Assembly: GCF_943736995.1 (NCBI RefSeq)
Contig: NZ_CALSFT010000002.1
Coordinates: forward strand, 620,001 to 684,000
Origin: Sporosarcina sp. Marseille-Q4943
GTDB taxonomy: Bacteria; Bacillota; Bacilli; Bacillales_A; Planococcaceae
Direction: 5' to 3'
Length of the DNA: 64,000 nucleotides
In this document: one piece after another, positions 32,393-40,752 of the stretch
Layout of the letters: each line of letters starts with the position of its first letter
Numbering within the stretch: the stretch's first letter is position 1
Notes under the pieces: model-generated
Seen by the model: the letters and a program-made list of their open reading frames with translations, nothing else
The model's database searches: none
What the model was told of the DNA's origin: nothing
Made by a program: the position numbers and the translations under genes

Positions 32393-32816
32393 ATGCTTCA
32401 TGTTCAACTGCATTGTATTGTTCATTGAACTCTTTAATACAAGGAAATATATAGTTCAATTGCCCTTCGTGATACGTGAAGGTATGTAGTAAACGGTCAG
32501 TTTGCCGATCAATGAACTTTTGCGGAACTGGAACTGAGATGCTTGTGTCATCATCGAAAACGACATTGGTAAGATACTCATCCACTTTATATGTTTTGAA
32601 GGAGCCATTAAAAATCCATACACATTCGATATGGTCTGACGGTTCCGTTTGTAAGATGACTTTCGAACCGGGTAGTTTCTCTAGAAACTCCATAGGTGTG
32701 AGAGTAGAAGAATAAGTACCATGTGTCGTGAATATCTCCGACAAGCCAGCAGATGTTTTCGCCCAACGCAATGCGTTAACAGTCCGATGATCATGCAAAA
32801 AATGTTTACAAGACAT
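32391..32816 (-). CDS. Short ComK-like protein (tentative)
   Basis: 141 aa, no signal or membrane segment. The middle reads IECVWIFNGSFKTYKVDEYL, NVVFDDDTSISVPVPQKFID and RQTDRLLHTFTY. In B. subtilis ComK the same order occurs: a Cys/Trp-Ile segment, a Thr-Val-Phe strand, a Pro-x-Ser/Pro-x turn, then F..Q..R before a helix. The protein also has ALRWAKTSAGLSEIF and GTYSSTLTPMEFLEKLPGS, comparable to ComK's ...AGRKAGTYEVTKI region. It lacks ComK's N-terminal part and C-terminal tail. Excellent AAAGGAGG site. If correct it belongs to the competence transcription factor family, perhaps a paralogue. Moderate to low certainty. Confidence 0.45.
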   Translation of the reverse strand: MSCKHFLHDHRTVNALRWAKTSAGLSEIFTTHGTYSSTLTPMEFLEKLPGSKVILQTEPSDHIECVWIFNGSFKTYKVDEYLTNVVFDDDTSISVPVPQKFIDRQTDRLLHTFTYHEGQLNYIFPCIKEFNEQYNAVEHEA

Positions 32817-32969
32817 AATATATCCTCCTTTTGGTTTAGTTACTTTTCATTATAGCATGACTAATTTGAAAAATATAGTCAAATTGTTACAATATCTTCT
32901 AATTTAGGATTATTACTGTTACACGTGCATATTTCTAGAACACACTTAATGGTTTATTAAAACAACTGC

Positions 32970-33000
32970 TTGACCTTTACGTTAACGTCAATGCTATATT
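32970..33000 (+). promoter_or_regulatory. MerR-type promoter with 19-bp spacer and internal dyads
   Basis: TTGACC (32970-32975), 19-base spacer, TATATT (32995-33000). The spacer holds ACGTTAACGT (32979-32988), and TTGAC/GTCAA arms lie at 32970-32974 and 32987-32991. The long spacer is typical of promoters untwisted by MerR proteins; the gene 20 bases downstream is a MerR regulator. Confidence 0.65.
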
Positions 33001-33019
33001 CATAGGAAAGGCTGAAGGG

Positions 33020-33406
33020 GTGGTGAAGCTGAAGACGATTACGGAAGTGGCGGAATCATTCGGGGTGTCGACACGTACAATTCGGTATTATGAGGAAATT
33101 GGGCTGCTCGCGCCAGAACGGTCGGAGGGGAATCAACGGCTCTATACGAATGCCGAGCTTGCGAAGCTGAAGCTTATATTCCGCGGTAAGCGATACGGGT
33201 TTTCATTGGACGACATCAAGGAGATGGTGCTGCTGTTCGACAAGGATCGGACAGGGCGCAAACAGCTTGAGGTGACGATCGAATACGGCAAACGGCGTAT
33301 TGGGGAAATCGATCGGAAAATCCGGGAGTTGCAGGAAATGAAGGCTGAAATGGAAGAGTTGCTCGATGAATTCACTGAAAAATTGGATAGTTCGAAAGGG
33401 GAATGA
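33020..33406 (+). CDS. MerR family regulator of an acyl-CoA operon
   Basis: 128 aa. N-terminal MerR winged helix (TITEVAESFGVSTRTIRYYEEIGLL) and a C-terminal coiled coil (about 90-122) for dimerisation. No metal-binding cysteines, so a metabolite rather than a metal is sensed; the LiuR-like branch regulating acyl-CoA catabolism is likely. GTG start (two adjacent GTG codons at 33020 and 33023; the exact one is uncertain) behind GAAGGGG. First gene of an operon with an acyl-CoA ligase and an acyl-CoA dehydrogenase, probably self-regulated through the dyads upstream. Confidence 0.87.
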   Translation: MVKLKTITEVAESFGVSTRTIRYYEEIGLLAPERSEGNQRLYTNAELAKLKLIFRGKRYGFSLDDIKEMVLLFDKDRTGRKQLEVTIEYGKRRIGEIDRKIRELQEMKAEMEELLDEFTEKLDSSKGE

Positions 33407-33410
33407 AGGG

Positions 33411-34916
33411 ATGAACAGTTCACAGCTGTTGGAGAGAAATGCAAGGAAGTACCCGGAAACGGAAGCCGTCGTCAGCATGGGGAAGCGGACGACGTACAAG
33501 GAATTGGACAACCGCGTCAACCGGTTTGGCCATGCGCTTCAGAAGGAGGGCATTCGTAAGGGAGCGAAAGTGGCGTTATTCTTGCCGAATACCGAGGAAT
33601 TCTTAGTCGCCTATTTCGCCGTTCAGCGTATTGGCGCGATTGTTGTTCCGATCAACGTCAAGCTGACGACGGAAGAATTGACGTATGTGCTGAACCATTC
33701 GGATGCAGAAGCGCTCATTGTGCATGAATTGCTGTTTGAAACTGTGAAATCATTGCAATCTCCATCTATTTTAATCATAACAGGCGAAGCGTCCGGAAAC
33801 TGGAGAAGCTTCGAAACGCTTATCCAAAACGGAGACGACAAACCGATACTATGCAGCTTGAAAGAAGACGATGAATCGACAATCCTGTACACGTCCGGAA
33901 CGACAGGAAATCCAAAAGGGGTGCTGTTCAGCTATCGAAACATCCTCACCGTCGCTTCGATGATCGCCGTCGAAATGGAGTTCAAGCCTGAAAGCCGCGT
34001 CCTCCTCATGATGCCGCTCAGCCATTCGGCACCTCTCCATTTATTCATGATGGCAGGCATGTATGTCGGCGCAACGCTTGTCCTCACACCGACTTTCACA
34101 CCTGACCTCCTAATCGACACGGTGGAAAAGGAGAGGACGACCCATTTCTTCGGCGCGCCCGTCGCCTATTTACTCACAGCGGGACAGTCGCGATTGAAGG
34201 AGGCGGACCTGTCCTCGATGAAATGGTGGATTTACGGCGGGGCGCCGCTATCTTCGAATGAAGTGAACATGGTGCAAAACGCTTTCCGGACGGACAATCT
34301 AGTTTGTGTATACGGTCTGACGGAAGCGGGTCCGAGCGGCTCATTGCTACTTGCGGATGAGCATGCAACAAAATCCGGCAGCATCGGACGACGGGCACCG
34401 TTGCATACGGAGCTTCGGATTGTGAATGAACACGGCGACGACGTTTCACCAGGTGAAATCGGCGAAATCGTCCTTCTCGGGGAAGGGAATATGCTCGGAT
34501 ATTATAAAAACGAGGAAGCTACGAAGGAGGCATTCATTGGAGAATGGCTTAAGACAGGCGACTTGGCGAAATTTGATGAGGACGGCTATATATGGATTGT
34601 CGACCGAAAAAAAGACTTGATCATTTCGGGCGGCGTCAATATTTATCCGAAAGAGATCGAGGAGACAATCCTCCGCTATCCGGGAATCCGCGAAGTTGCG
34701 GTCGTCGGCGTGCCGCATCCTGAATGGGGCGAAACGGTGAAAGCAGTGTTCGCTGCAACGAATCCGGTCGACAGTGAGGAATTAAAAGCGTTCCTCCACG
34801 AGCACCTCGCCAAATACAAAGTGCCGCGTCTATACGAACAAGTCGAAGCATTGCCGCGGAACGCCTCCGGGAAAATACTGAAGCAGCCATTAAGGGAAGG
34901 GGTGACCGTCTCATGA
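33411..34916 (+). CDS. Acyl-CoA synthetase (AMP-forming)
   Basis: 501 aa, ANL superfamily. P-loop-like ILYTSGTTGNPKGVLFSYRN near residue 160, VYGLTEAG near 300, hinge GDLAKFDEDGYIWIVDRKKD near 385-400, and the C-terminal catalytic lysine in RNASGKILKQPLRE near 490. It activates a fatty or other carboxylic acid to acyl-CoA using ATP. ATG at 33411 follows AAAGGGG; the ORF starts inside merR and those extra codons are discarded. The four-base ATGA overlap with the next gene supports one operon. Confidence 0.92.
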   Translation: MNSSQLLERNARKYPETEAVVSMGKRTTYKELDNRVNRFGHALQKEGIRKGAKVALFLPNTEEFLVAYFAVQRIGAIVVPINVKLTTEELTYVLNHSDAEALIVHELLFETVKSLQSPSILIITGEASGNWRSFETLIQNGDDKPILCSLKEDDESTILYTSGTTGNPKGVLFSYRNILTVASMIAVEMEFKPESRVLLMMPLSHSAPLHLFMMAGMYVGATLVLTPTFTPDLLIDTVEKERTTHFFGAPVAYLLTAGQSRLKEADLSSMKWWIYGGAPLSSNEVNMVQNAFRTDNLVCVYGLTEAGPSGSLLLADEHATKSGSIGRRAPLHTELRIVNEHGDDVSPGEIGEIVLLGEGNMLGYYKNEEATKEAFIGEWLKTGDLAKFDEDGYIWIVDRKKDLIISGGVNIYPKEIEETILRYPGIREVAVVGVPHPEWGETVKAVFAATNPVDSEELKAFLHEHLAKYKVPRLYEQVEALPRNASGKILKQPLREGVTVS

Positions 34917-36583
34917 AGGTTGTACAGGAAGCGGAAACGATCAATACCGACAACTTTTTTGAAGGCGACGACACGCTCCGATTGATACTCGAAGAGCATT
35001 TAAAAGGACCATTCCTTGAGTACGCGAAACGCGAACTTTCCCTTTTCGGGGAGCAATGCGCGAATGCGATAGATGCGCGTGCAAAGCATACCGACCGTGA
35101 AGGGGAGCCGCGTCTCATCCGGTACGACAAATTCGGAGAGGAAGTTTCCGACGTATGGGTGAATGAAGGGTACCGGAACACTGTACAGGAAACGTATGAT
35201 ACAGGCATTGTCGGATATGTCCATAAAGAAATTCCGGAGCTTGGCCATAAAGGGAATTATACGTATAGCTTTGCGCAAGGCTATTTGCTGTCGCATGCGG
35301 AACCAGGTTTTTATTGCCCCGTCACGCTGACGATGGCGACTGCCTATATGCTCGACCATTATGCAGATGAATATGTGAAAAGCCTATTCCTCAACAATGT
35401 CTGTTCGACAGGGGAAGTTCCGCTGTACGAAGGCGCGACGTTTCTGACAGAGCGTCAAGGTGGCTCGGATGTCGGGGCGAATGTCGTGAAGGCGGTAAAG
35501 GACGGTGACCAGTACCGGTTATACGGTGAGAAATATTTTGCCTCGAACGCTGGCATGGCGGGAGTGGCAATGGTACTTGCGAGAATCGAAGGAGCACAGG
35601 ACGGGTCACGCGGATTGACGTTGTTCGCGGTTCCGTGGCGCCAGGAAGACGGCAAATTGAACGGGCTCCGCATCCGCCGGTTGAAGGATAAACTCGGGGT
35701 GCGGGCCGTCCCTTCCGGAGAAGTCGAATTCGACGGTGCGCTCGCCTATGTAGTAGGGGATCCGTCGAAAGGCTTTTACTACATGATGGAAGCCCTTAAT
35801 CTGTCGCGCATTTGCAACGCGGTCGCTTCCGTCGGCATCATGCGGCGTGCCTTGTTGGAGTCAACAGCGTACGCAACCCGCCGGAATGCATTCGGCCGCC
35901 GGCTCACCGATTATCCGATGGTGCAGGATACGCTCGGAAAATTGGCGGCACGGCTTCATGTCGAAGTGGCAACCGTCTTTGATTTCATCAAATTGTATGA
36001 ACGTGTCACGGAAGGTGCTGCGTCCGAACGTGAAAAGGTCCTCAACCGCCTTTTCATTGCGCTCATCAAAAAGGAGACGGCTGAGCAAGCGATCCACTTC
36101 GCCCATGAAGCGATCGAAATGCATGGCGGCAATGGCTATATCGAGGATTTCGTCACGCCGCGCCTGCTGCGGGATGCACAAGTGCTCACAGTGTGGGAAG
36201 GCACCGCCAATATTTTAGGGCTTGAACTTATCCGTCTTGTAAATAAGTTCGAGGCCCACAAACTGTTCATTGACGAAATGCGCAATCGCCTCGTCGTCGT
36301 AAGTGACACCGAGTCGAAGAAAGCGCTGCTGGTGAAATTAACTAATCTCTCCACTGACCTTTCAGCATTTGCAGGTTACGATAACGCACTCCAAACATTC
36401 GAAGCAAAAGGACTCATGAAGCGGATGGCGCATCTGTACGAAAGTGTCGTCGCACTTGAATTTGCGATGAAACATGGCGGCAAGTTTGAGAAGTTGGCGG
36501 AAGTATATATCGAAGATACTTGGTCTTTGCGGAAAGTTGGAGAGGAAATGAAGACTGTCGCTTATTTTGACCAGATCATTTGA
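34913..36583 (+). CDS. AidB-like acyl-CoA dehydrogenase
   Basis: 556 aa, longer than the 380 aa of a simple acyl-CoA dehydrogenase, as in the AidB/ACAD-like group. FAD-binding segment FLTERQGGSDVGANVV near residue 185, the middle beta domain (RLYGEKYFASNAGMAG, LRIRRLKDKLGVRAVPSGEV), and the C-terminal bundle with AFGRRLTDYPMVQDTL and EMHGGNGYIEDF near 405. It oxidises an acyl-CoA at alpha-beta; electrons usually go to ETF. ATGA overlap with the ligase gene. The pair suggests uptake and beta-oxidation of a specific, perhaps branched, acid. Confidence 0.9.
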   Translation: MKVVQEAETINTDNFFEGDDTLRLILEEHLKGPFLEYAKRELSLFGEQCANAIDARAKHTDREGEPRLIRYDKFGEEVSDVWVNEGYRNTVQETYDTGIVGYVHKEIPELGHKGNYTYSFAQGYLLSHAEPGFYCPVTLTMATAYMLDHYADEYVKSLFLNNVCSTGEVPLYEGATFLTERQGGSDVGANVVKAVKDGDQYRLYGEKYFASNAGMAGVAMVLARIEGAQDGSRGLTLFAVPWRQEDGKLNGLRIRRLKDKLGVRAVPSGEVEFDGALAYVVGDPSKGFYYMMEALNLSRICNAVASVGIMRRALLESTAYATRRNAFGRRLTDYPMVQDTLGKLAARLHVEVATVFDFIKLYERVTEGAASEREKVLNRLFIALIKKETAEQAIHFAHEAIEMHGGNGYIEDFVTPRLLRDAQVLTVWEGTANILGLELIRLVNKFEAHKLFIDEMRNRLVVVSDTESKKALLVKLTNLSTDLSAFAGYDNALQTFEAKGLMKRMAHLYESVVALEFAMKHGGKFEKLAEVYIEDTWSLRKVGEEMKTVAYFDQII

Positions 36584-36633
36584 ATGAAAGGAAGTCGGCT
36601 GTCAATTTCCCTAGACGATTAAATCGCATAAGA

Positions 36634-36666
36634 AAACGCAGAGGTAGTAACACCACTGCGTTTTTT
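36634..36666 (+). terminator. Terminator of the acyl-CoA operon
   Basis: AACGCAG / CTGCGTT stem with inner GGT/ACC pairing, followed by TTTTT. Confidence 0.9.
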
Positions 36667-36715
36667 CTCTATTATTTGTTGGATAATTGATTAAAGCCTT
36701 TATGTTGAGTATGGG

Positions 36716-37243
36716 TTAACCTTCTACTACATTTACAACAATTTCTCCAAAAAAATTTTCATCAAAATATACTTTTAATTTCCATAATCCTGATGTTTGA
36801 AACTCCATTCCAGATGGAATATGTGTGTCAGCTCCATTATTTGAGCTTAACCCCATATTTGGATACTCCCAAACTTTTTCACTAGTAGGCATTCCCATAT
36901 TTTGAAGTAAGACTTTGTGTTCTTCACCTTCTTCGTTAATACCAATTACCTTAAAATTTCCGTTTAATTCTTCATCTTTACCCCAAAAATGCCACATATA
37001 CTTATTTTCTATTCCTTTAATGATAGGTTCTGCTTCAACTTCCCCTTCATTTCCCGAACCGATTAAAAAACCCAATCTTCCTTCCTCTCCGATTAATACA
37101 TACGTTCCTTTAGTGCCGTTGCCGAAAGTAATTGGTATTTCGAAAGTCGGGCTAACCTCCCATTCTTCTTGAACAACTGTCCTTCCCTCAGAACACCCTG
37201 CTAAGAATACGGTCAATAATAAACCTAAAATAATTTTTTTCAT
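36716..37243 (-). CDS. Lipoprotein of unknown function (possibly DUF4871-like)
   Basis: 175 aa. Lipoprotein signal MKKIILGLLLTVFLAGC with Cys17. The mature part is beta-rich with GTKGTYVLIGEEGRLGFLIG, NKYMWHFWGKDEELNG and GLWKLKVYFDENFFGEIVV, resembling small Bacillales lipoproteins of the YhfM/DUF4871 type (recollection, not verified). Very AT-rich relative to neighbours, suggesting acquisition. AAAGGAGG site upstream. Confidence 0.72.
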   Translation of the reverse strand: MKKIILGLLLTVFLAGCSEGRTVVQEEWEVSPTFEIPITFGNGTKGTYVLIGEEGRLGFLIGSGNEGEVEAEPIIKGIENKYMWHFWGKDEELNGNFKVIGINEEGEEHKVLLQNMGMPTSEKVWEYPNMGLSSNNGADTHIPSGMEFQTSGLWKLKVYFDENFFGEIVVNVVEG

Positions 37244-37507
37244 TTTAACCTCCTTTTGTTATTAGACGATATTACATAAGTTGACTACCGGGTATTTTGA
37301 CTATTATTAATTTTACAACATCTCTTTTATCATATGCCTCTTGCGAAAAATGAATGTTTCCCCAAGTTCCCCCAGCATTTGACAATATAATCTGTCGATG
37401 CAGATTGGTTCGTTTTCTTTACTGGCGATTTTGAAGGTTGAATGGCGTATTTTATCAATAAAATTGAATTTTCTATCTCCCGGAAACGTCGTATAGTAAT
37501 AGATAGG

Positions 37508-37759
37508 ATGAAACTATGGGGAGTGAGTGCGATTAAAAAGATAGCTGCAATCATTTTAGCTGCCGCCGTCGTAGTAAGCAGCATCACGATATTTGCGGGG
37601 GTTCGTCCCGCTATTGAACTGCTTGCTTCATTAGAAGTGGAATACGAGAAGCAAAAGATTGATGCCGAATCAATGCAAAGGTTGGATGGAGGATTGGATA
37701 AAGCTGAATTGGACATCCTCAACCACGCAAAAACTTTAGATGGACAAGCAAGGAAATAG
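37508..37759 (+). CDS. Small secreted or membrane-anchored protein, 83 aa
   Basis: Hydrophobic N-terminus (KKIAAIILAAAVVVSSITIF) then a helical charged tail (LLASLEVEYEKQKIDAESMQ, KAELDILNHAKTL). The start is uncertain: ATG at 37508 has a weak site, and a GTG 15 bases downstream lies close to GGGGAG. I do not recognise it. Confidence 0.5.
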   Translation: MKLWGVSAIKKIAAIILAAAVVVSSITIFAGVRPAIELLASLEVEYEKQKIDAESMQRLDGGLDKAELDILNHAKTLDGQARK

Positions 37760-37918
37760 GGGGAAATGACACATATAAGGAGCTGTTTCATACAGCTCCA
37801 TACATATTTATTCGACAAAAAAGTTCCACAATAATCCAAGGCGTGTTACTATAGTAGTAACTACTTTTTGAACCATACAGTTAAATTGAACTAAGTATTA
37901 GGGATAGGAGTTGTGGGC

Positions 37919-39328
37919 ATGGAGAAGGAAGACTTGGTTTCATTGCAGCGAAATGTCCAAAAGCTGAGGGTGGAAGGGAAATACGAAGAGACAATCGAAG
38001 CGTGTTTTCAATTATTGGAGGCTGGTTTAACAGCAAATGACCCGAAATCCATTTTGGCAGCCCATATTAACAACGCCGCATCCTTTTACTGCATCGGCGC
38101 AATCGAAGAGGCGTTCCATAGCATCGATGCCTATTTGGACTATTGCCTCGACAATGGCGATGAAGATGACCGACTGAATGGATGCAACGTCCTGTTCCTA
38201 TTGCATGAGTACAATAAGGACTACCAAAAAGCGAAGGAGACGTTGGAGCGCGCCATTGAGCTAGGTGAAAAGCTCGGGCATTACAATATCGTCAGCAATG
38301 CTTACAGCAACTACAGCATGATTCTTGCAATTGAATTGGATTTTGAAAACGCCCTTACAATGGCGGAAAAAGGATTGGCGATGGCAAAACTGCACGAACC
38401 GATGACTCCGATATTGGAATTCCGGGTGAAGCTGAACGTCGCAAACGCGCTTATCGGCTTGGAGAAACTTGAGGATGCGGAACAGCTTGTAACTGAAATG
38501 GTGAATGATCCGCTACTTGAGTCCTTCATTCGGGAAAAGACGCAAGTGCATGACTTATATGGACGATTTTTAATGCATAAAAAGATGTACCCCGAAGCAT
38601 TGCAAGCATATGACATAGCGAAAGAGCTTGCAGAAAGCTATAACGACAGGAATTTGCTGAAAGGCATTTTGGAAAAGAGATGCAAACTTTGTGAATTGAT
38701 GGGTGATGTGGAACGTGGTTATAAAGCCCAGCAGGCATTGATTGATTTGTTGAGTGATCTGAACCAGCACGAAGTTGCGATGACCGCTGTGAAATTGGGA
38801 GTGAAGCATCGGATTACGTCCATCGAACGCCGGGCAAATACCGATTACCTTACAGGTCTGTACAACAGATGCTATATGGAAACGACGGCGGACAAATGGC
38901 TTGCAGAAGCCGCGCATACTGGCGAAAGTATCGTCTGCATCGCTTTCGATCTCGACAATTTGAAAATCTTGAATGATACATACGGCCACATATTTGGAGA
39001 TGAAATCATCAAGAGAATCGGTCAAACGTGCGCCCGCCAAATTAGAAGCGGTGACTTGATGGGCCGTTTCGGCGGCGACGAATTCGCCATTATTTTACGC
39101 GATCTTTCCCTCGATGAAGCCCACGATAAAGCAGAGCACCTGCTTGAAGCCGTCCGTTTAATCAAAGTTGAAAAAGACGGCATTTACATTTCATTAACCG
39201 CAAGCGTCGGCATCGCCGATAACGCAAACGGCAAAATTCAAACATTCACTGAGTTGTTCCACCAAGCTGACCTCGCACTCTATCAAGCGAAAGAGGGCGG
39301 CAAAAACCGAATTTGCATGATGAGTTGA
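37919..39328 (+). CDS. TPR-GGDEF diguanylate cyclase
   Basis: 469 aa, cytoplasmic (no signal or TM). Residues about 1-300 are TPR-like helices (e.g. NDPKSILAAHINNAASFYCI, YQKAKETLERAIELGEKL, MYPEALQAYDIAKELAES). Residues about 305-469 form a GGDEF domain: TDYLTGLYNR, intact active site GRFGGDEFAIIL, and an I-site RSGD five residues before it, so the enzyme should make c-di-GMP with product inhibition. ATG at 37919 has AGGAG 8 bases upstream. The helical input domain likely senses a protein or peptide partner. Confidence 0.9.
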   Translation: MEKEDLVSLQRNVQKLRVEGKYEETIEACFQLLEAGLTANDPKSILAAHINNAASFYCIGAIEEAFHSIDAYLDYCLDNGDEDDRLNGCNVLFLLHEYNKDYQKAKETLERAIELGEKLGHYNIVSNAYSNYSMILAIELDFENALTMAEKGLAMAKLHEPMTPILEFRVKLNVANALIGLEKLEDAEQLVTEMVNDPLLESFIREKTQVHDLYGRFLMHKKMYPEALQAYDIAKELAESYNDRNLLKGILEKRCKLCELMGDVERGYKAQQALIDLLSDLNQHEVAMTAVKLGVKHRITSIERRANTDYLTGLYNRCYMETTADKWLAEAAHTGESIVCIAFDLDNLKILNDTYGHIFGDEIIKRIGQTCARQIRSGDLMGRFGGDEFAIILRDLSLDEAHDKAEHLLEAVRLIKVEKDGIYISLTASVGIADNANGKIQTFTELFHQADLALYQAKEGGKNRICMMS

Positions 39329-39358
39329 GAAAAGAGGCTGCTTATGGCCTCTTTTTTG
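39329..39358 (+). terminator. Terminator of the GGDEF gene
   Basis: AAAGAGGC / GCCTCTTT stem followed by TTT. Confidence 0.9.
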
Positions 39359-39432
39359 GTTGTATCGCGTCATGTTACGTCTACAAATACCGCCAACCCG
39401 CGTTACAGAGCACAACGCAATTAAGCGAATCT

Positions 39433-39595
39433 GCAACACAACGAAATCTGCTCGCAACGCAACTAGATTGTAACGAAATCAAACTGTCGCAACACAATCA
39501 AGCTGACTTGGCAACACAACCATACGGGCTTGCAACACAATCAAGCAAATTCGCAACTAAACTAACTGTCATCGCAACGAAACAAACGACAGCAG
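39433..39595. repeat. Intergenic array, about 21-bp period (GCAACACAA word)
   Basis: GCAACRCAA-like words at 39433, 39454, 39489, 39511, 39532, 39553 and 39574 (steps 21, 35, 22, 21, 21, 21), with an irregular GTAACGAAA at 39470. It lies between the convergent GGDEF and DeoR genes. A chance open frame reads LATQ heptads, but it has no ribosome binding site of its own and its composition follows the repeat. Nothing else is seen in the 403-bp gap. Confidence 0.82.
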
Positions 39596-39709
39596 AAGGA
39601 TTGATGATTCCGCAAAATTATGAAATTTTGTAATGGGGAGTGGAGGATCTTGTATAACTTATAGCTATTCAGCTTTAGTTCTCTGATCAAAAGATGCAAT
39701 AGAGTACAA

Positions 39710-39752
39710 ACGGAAATGCCACGTAGATGATTTACTCGTGGCATTTCCGTTT
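39710..39752 (-). terminator. Terminator overlapping the 3' end of the DeoR-type gene
   Basis: CGGAAATGCCACG / CGTGGCATTTCCG stem; it includes the stop codon and the last codons of the gene. Minus-strand reading ends CCGTTTG. Confidence 0.75.
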
Positions 39753-40535
39753 TTCATTTGAAGAGTAAGAGGATGATTCTACACAAATTAAGTCTGTGCT
39801 TGTTTTTTTGAATTGATTAATCAAGTCTTTCGTTACATGTTGATCCGTAATGATGTAATCGATTTTATCAAGCGGGGCAATCCCGATAGTTACATTTTTG
39901 CCGAACTTTGTACTATCAGCAGCCACAAATACTTCTTTTGATAATTCAATCATTTTTTTTCGGGTAATTGCTTCTTCTAGATTATAGTCCGAAATTCCAT
40001 TTTCAACAGTTATGCCACTTGCACAAATAAATGCTTTCAATATATTCAATTCATGAAAATTAAATAAAAAATCATAAGAGGTAACAGATTTTTCTTCCTT
40101 CCTTACTTTCCCTCCAATAATGATTAGTTCAATATCACTTGTCAGTAATTCATTCACTACGGGAATTGAATTTGTTATGACAGTCAGGTTCTTTTTGTTT
40201 TTAATAAGTTTTGCAATCTGATAGGTCGTCGAGCCGCTATCCAAATAAATACAATCCCCATCATGGATATATTCACTGCATTTTTGGGCAATCATCTCTT
40301 TCTCTTCAAGACGACTGATCATGCGGACGTCAATTGAAGACTCTCCGAAATTCCATTCAACCAGTTTAACTCCACCATAAATTTTCTCGATTTTCCCTTG
40401 TGACGAAAGCAAATTTATATCTCTGCGAAGCGTTTCGACAGATACATTCAGTTCTTGAGCCAGTTCGGAGATCTTTAGAACCTTATTGACGATAAGTAAT
40501 TCAAGGATTTTCTTTTGCCTCTCCAGTGGAAACAT
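39732..40535 (-). CDS. DeoR/GlpR family regulator of the aminoethylphosphonate operon
   Basis: 267 aa. N-terminal DeoR HTH (ERQKKILELLIVNKVLKISEL, then VSVETLRRDINLLSSQGKIE) and C-terminal DeoRC sensor domain with DGDCIYLDSGSTTYQIAKLI near 95-115 and VFVAADSTKFGK near 215, the phosphosugar-isomerase-like ligand site. ATG at 40535 follows AGAGGTG by 5 bases; an in-frame GTG two codons earlier overlaps the site. Divergent from the ABC/PhnWX operon, so it probably senses AEP or a downstream phosphorylated intermediate. DeoR-type control of phnWX is less usual than LysR or GntR types. Confidence 0.88.
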   Translation of the reverse strand: MFPLERQKKILELLIVNKVLKISELAQELNVSVETLRRDINLLSSQGKIEKIYGGVKLVEWNFGESSIDVRMISRLEEKEMIAQKCSEYIHDGDCIYLDSGSTTYQIAKLIKNKKNLTVITNSIPVVNELLTSDIELIIIGGKVRKEEKSVTSYDFLFNFHELNILKAFICASGITVENGISDYNLEEAITRKKMIELSKEVFVAADSTKFGKNVTIGIAPLDKIDYIITDQHVTKDLINQFKKTSTDLICVESSSYSSNEKRKCHE

Positions 40536-40687
40536 ATACACACCTCTTTGAATGGTTAAATTGTCTTAATTCGAGTGTACTGATTCCTAATCAACTATTC
40601 AATAAAACCAAACTAAAAAAGACAACATCTAATCAATATGTGTTCAAAAGTTGGTAAAGAATTAGTCAACATTTACATACAATTTAC

Positions 40688-40703
40688 ACAAATCATCATT
40701 TGT
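40688..40703. promoter_or_regulatory. Candidate DeoR-type operator upstream of the AEP operon
   Basis: ACAAAT-N4-ATTTGT dyad about 50 bases upstream of the ATPase gene start and followed by TATACT, a possible -10 near 40720. Candidate only. Confidence 0.4.
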
Positions 40704-40752
40704 ATTAACAATTTCATTTTATACTGGGATTGTGTTTCAGGGAGGTGAGCGT

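Noticed and set aside
37330..37839. 169-aa minus-strand frame
   Set aside because: No ribosome binding site and opposite to a plausible small exported protein with a hydrophobic leader; composition looks non-coding.
39313..39633. 106-aa frame with LATQ repeats after the GGDEF gene
   Set aside because: It begins inside the GGDEF gene's end and is composed of the 21-bp array; no ribosome binding site.
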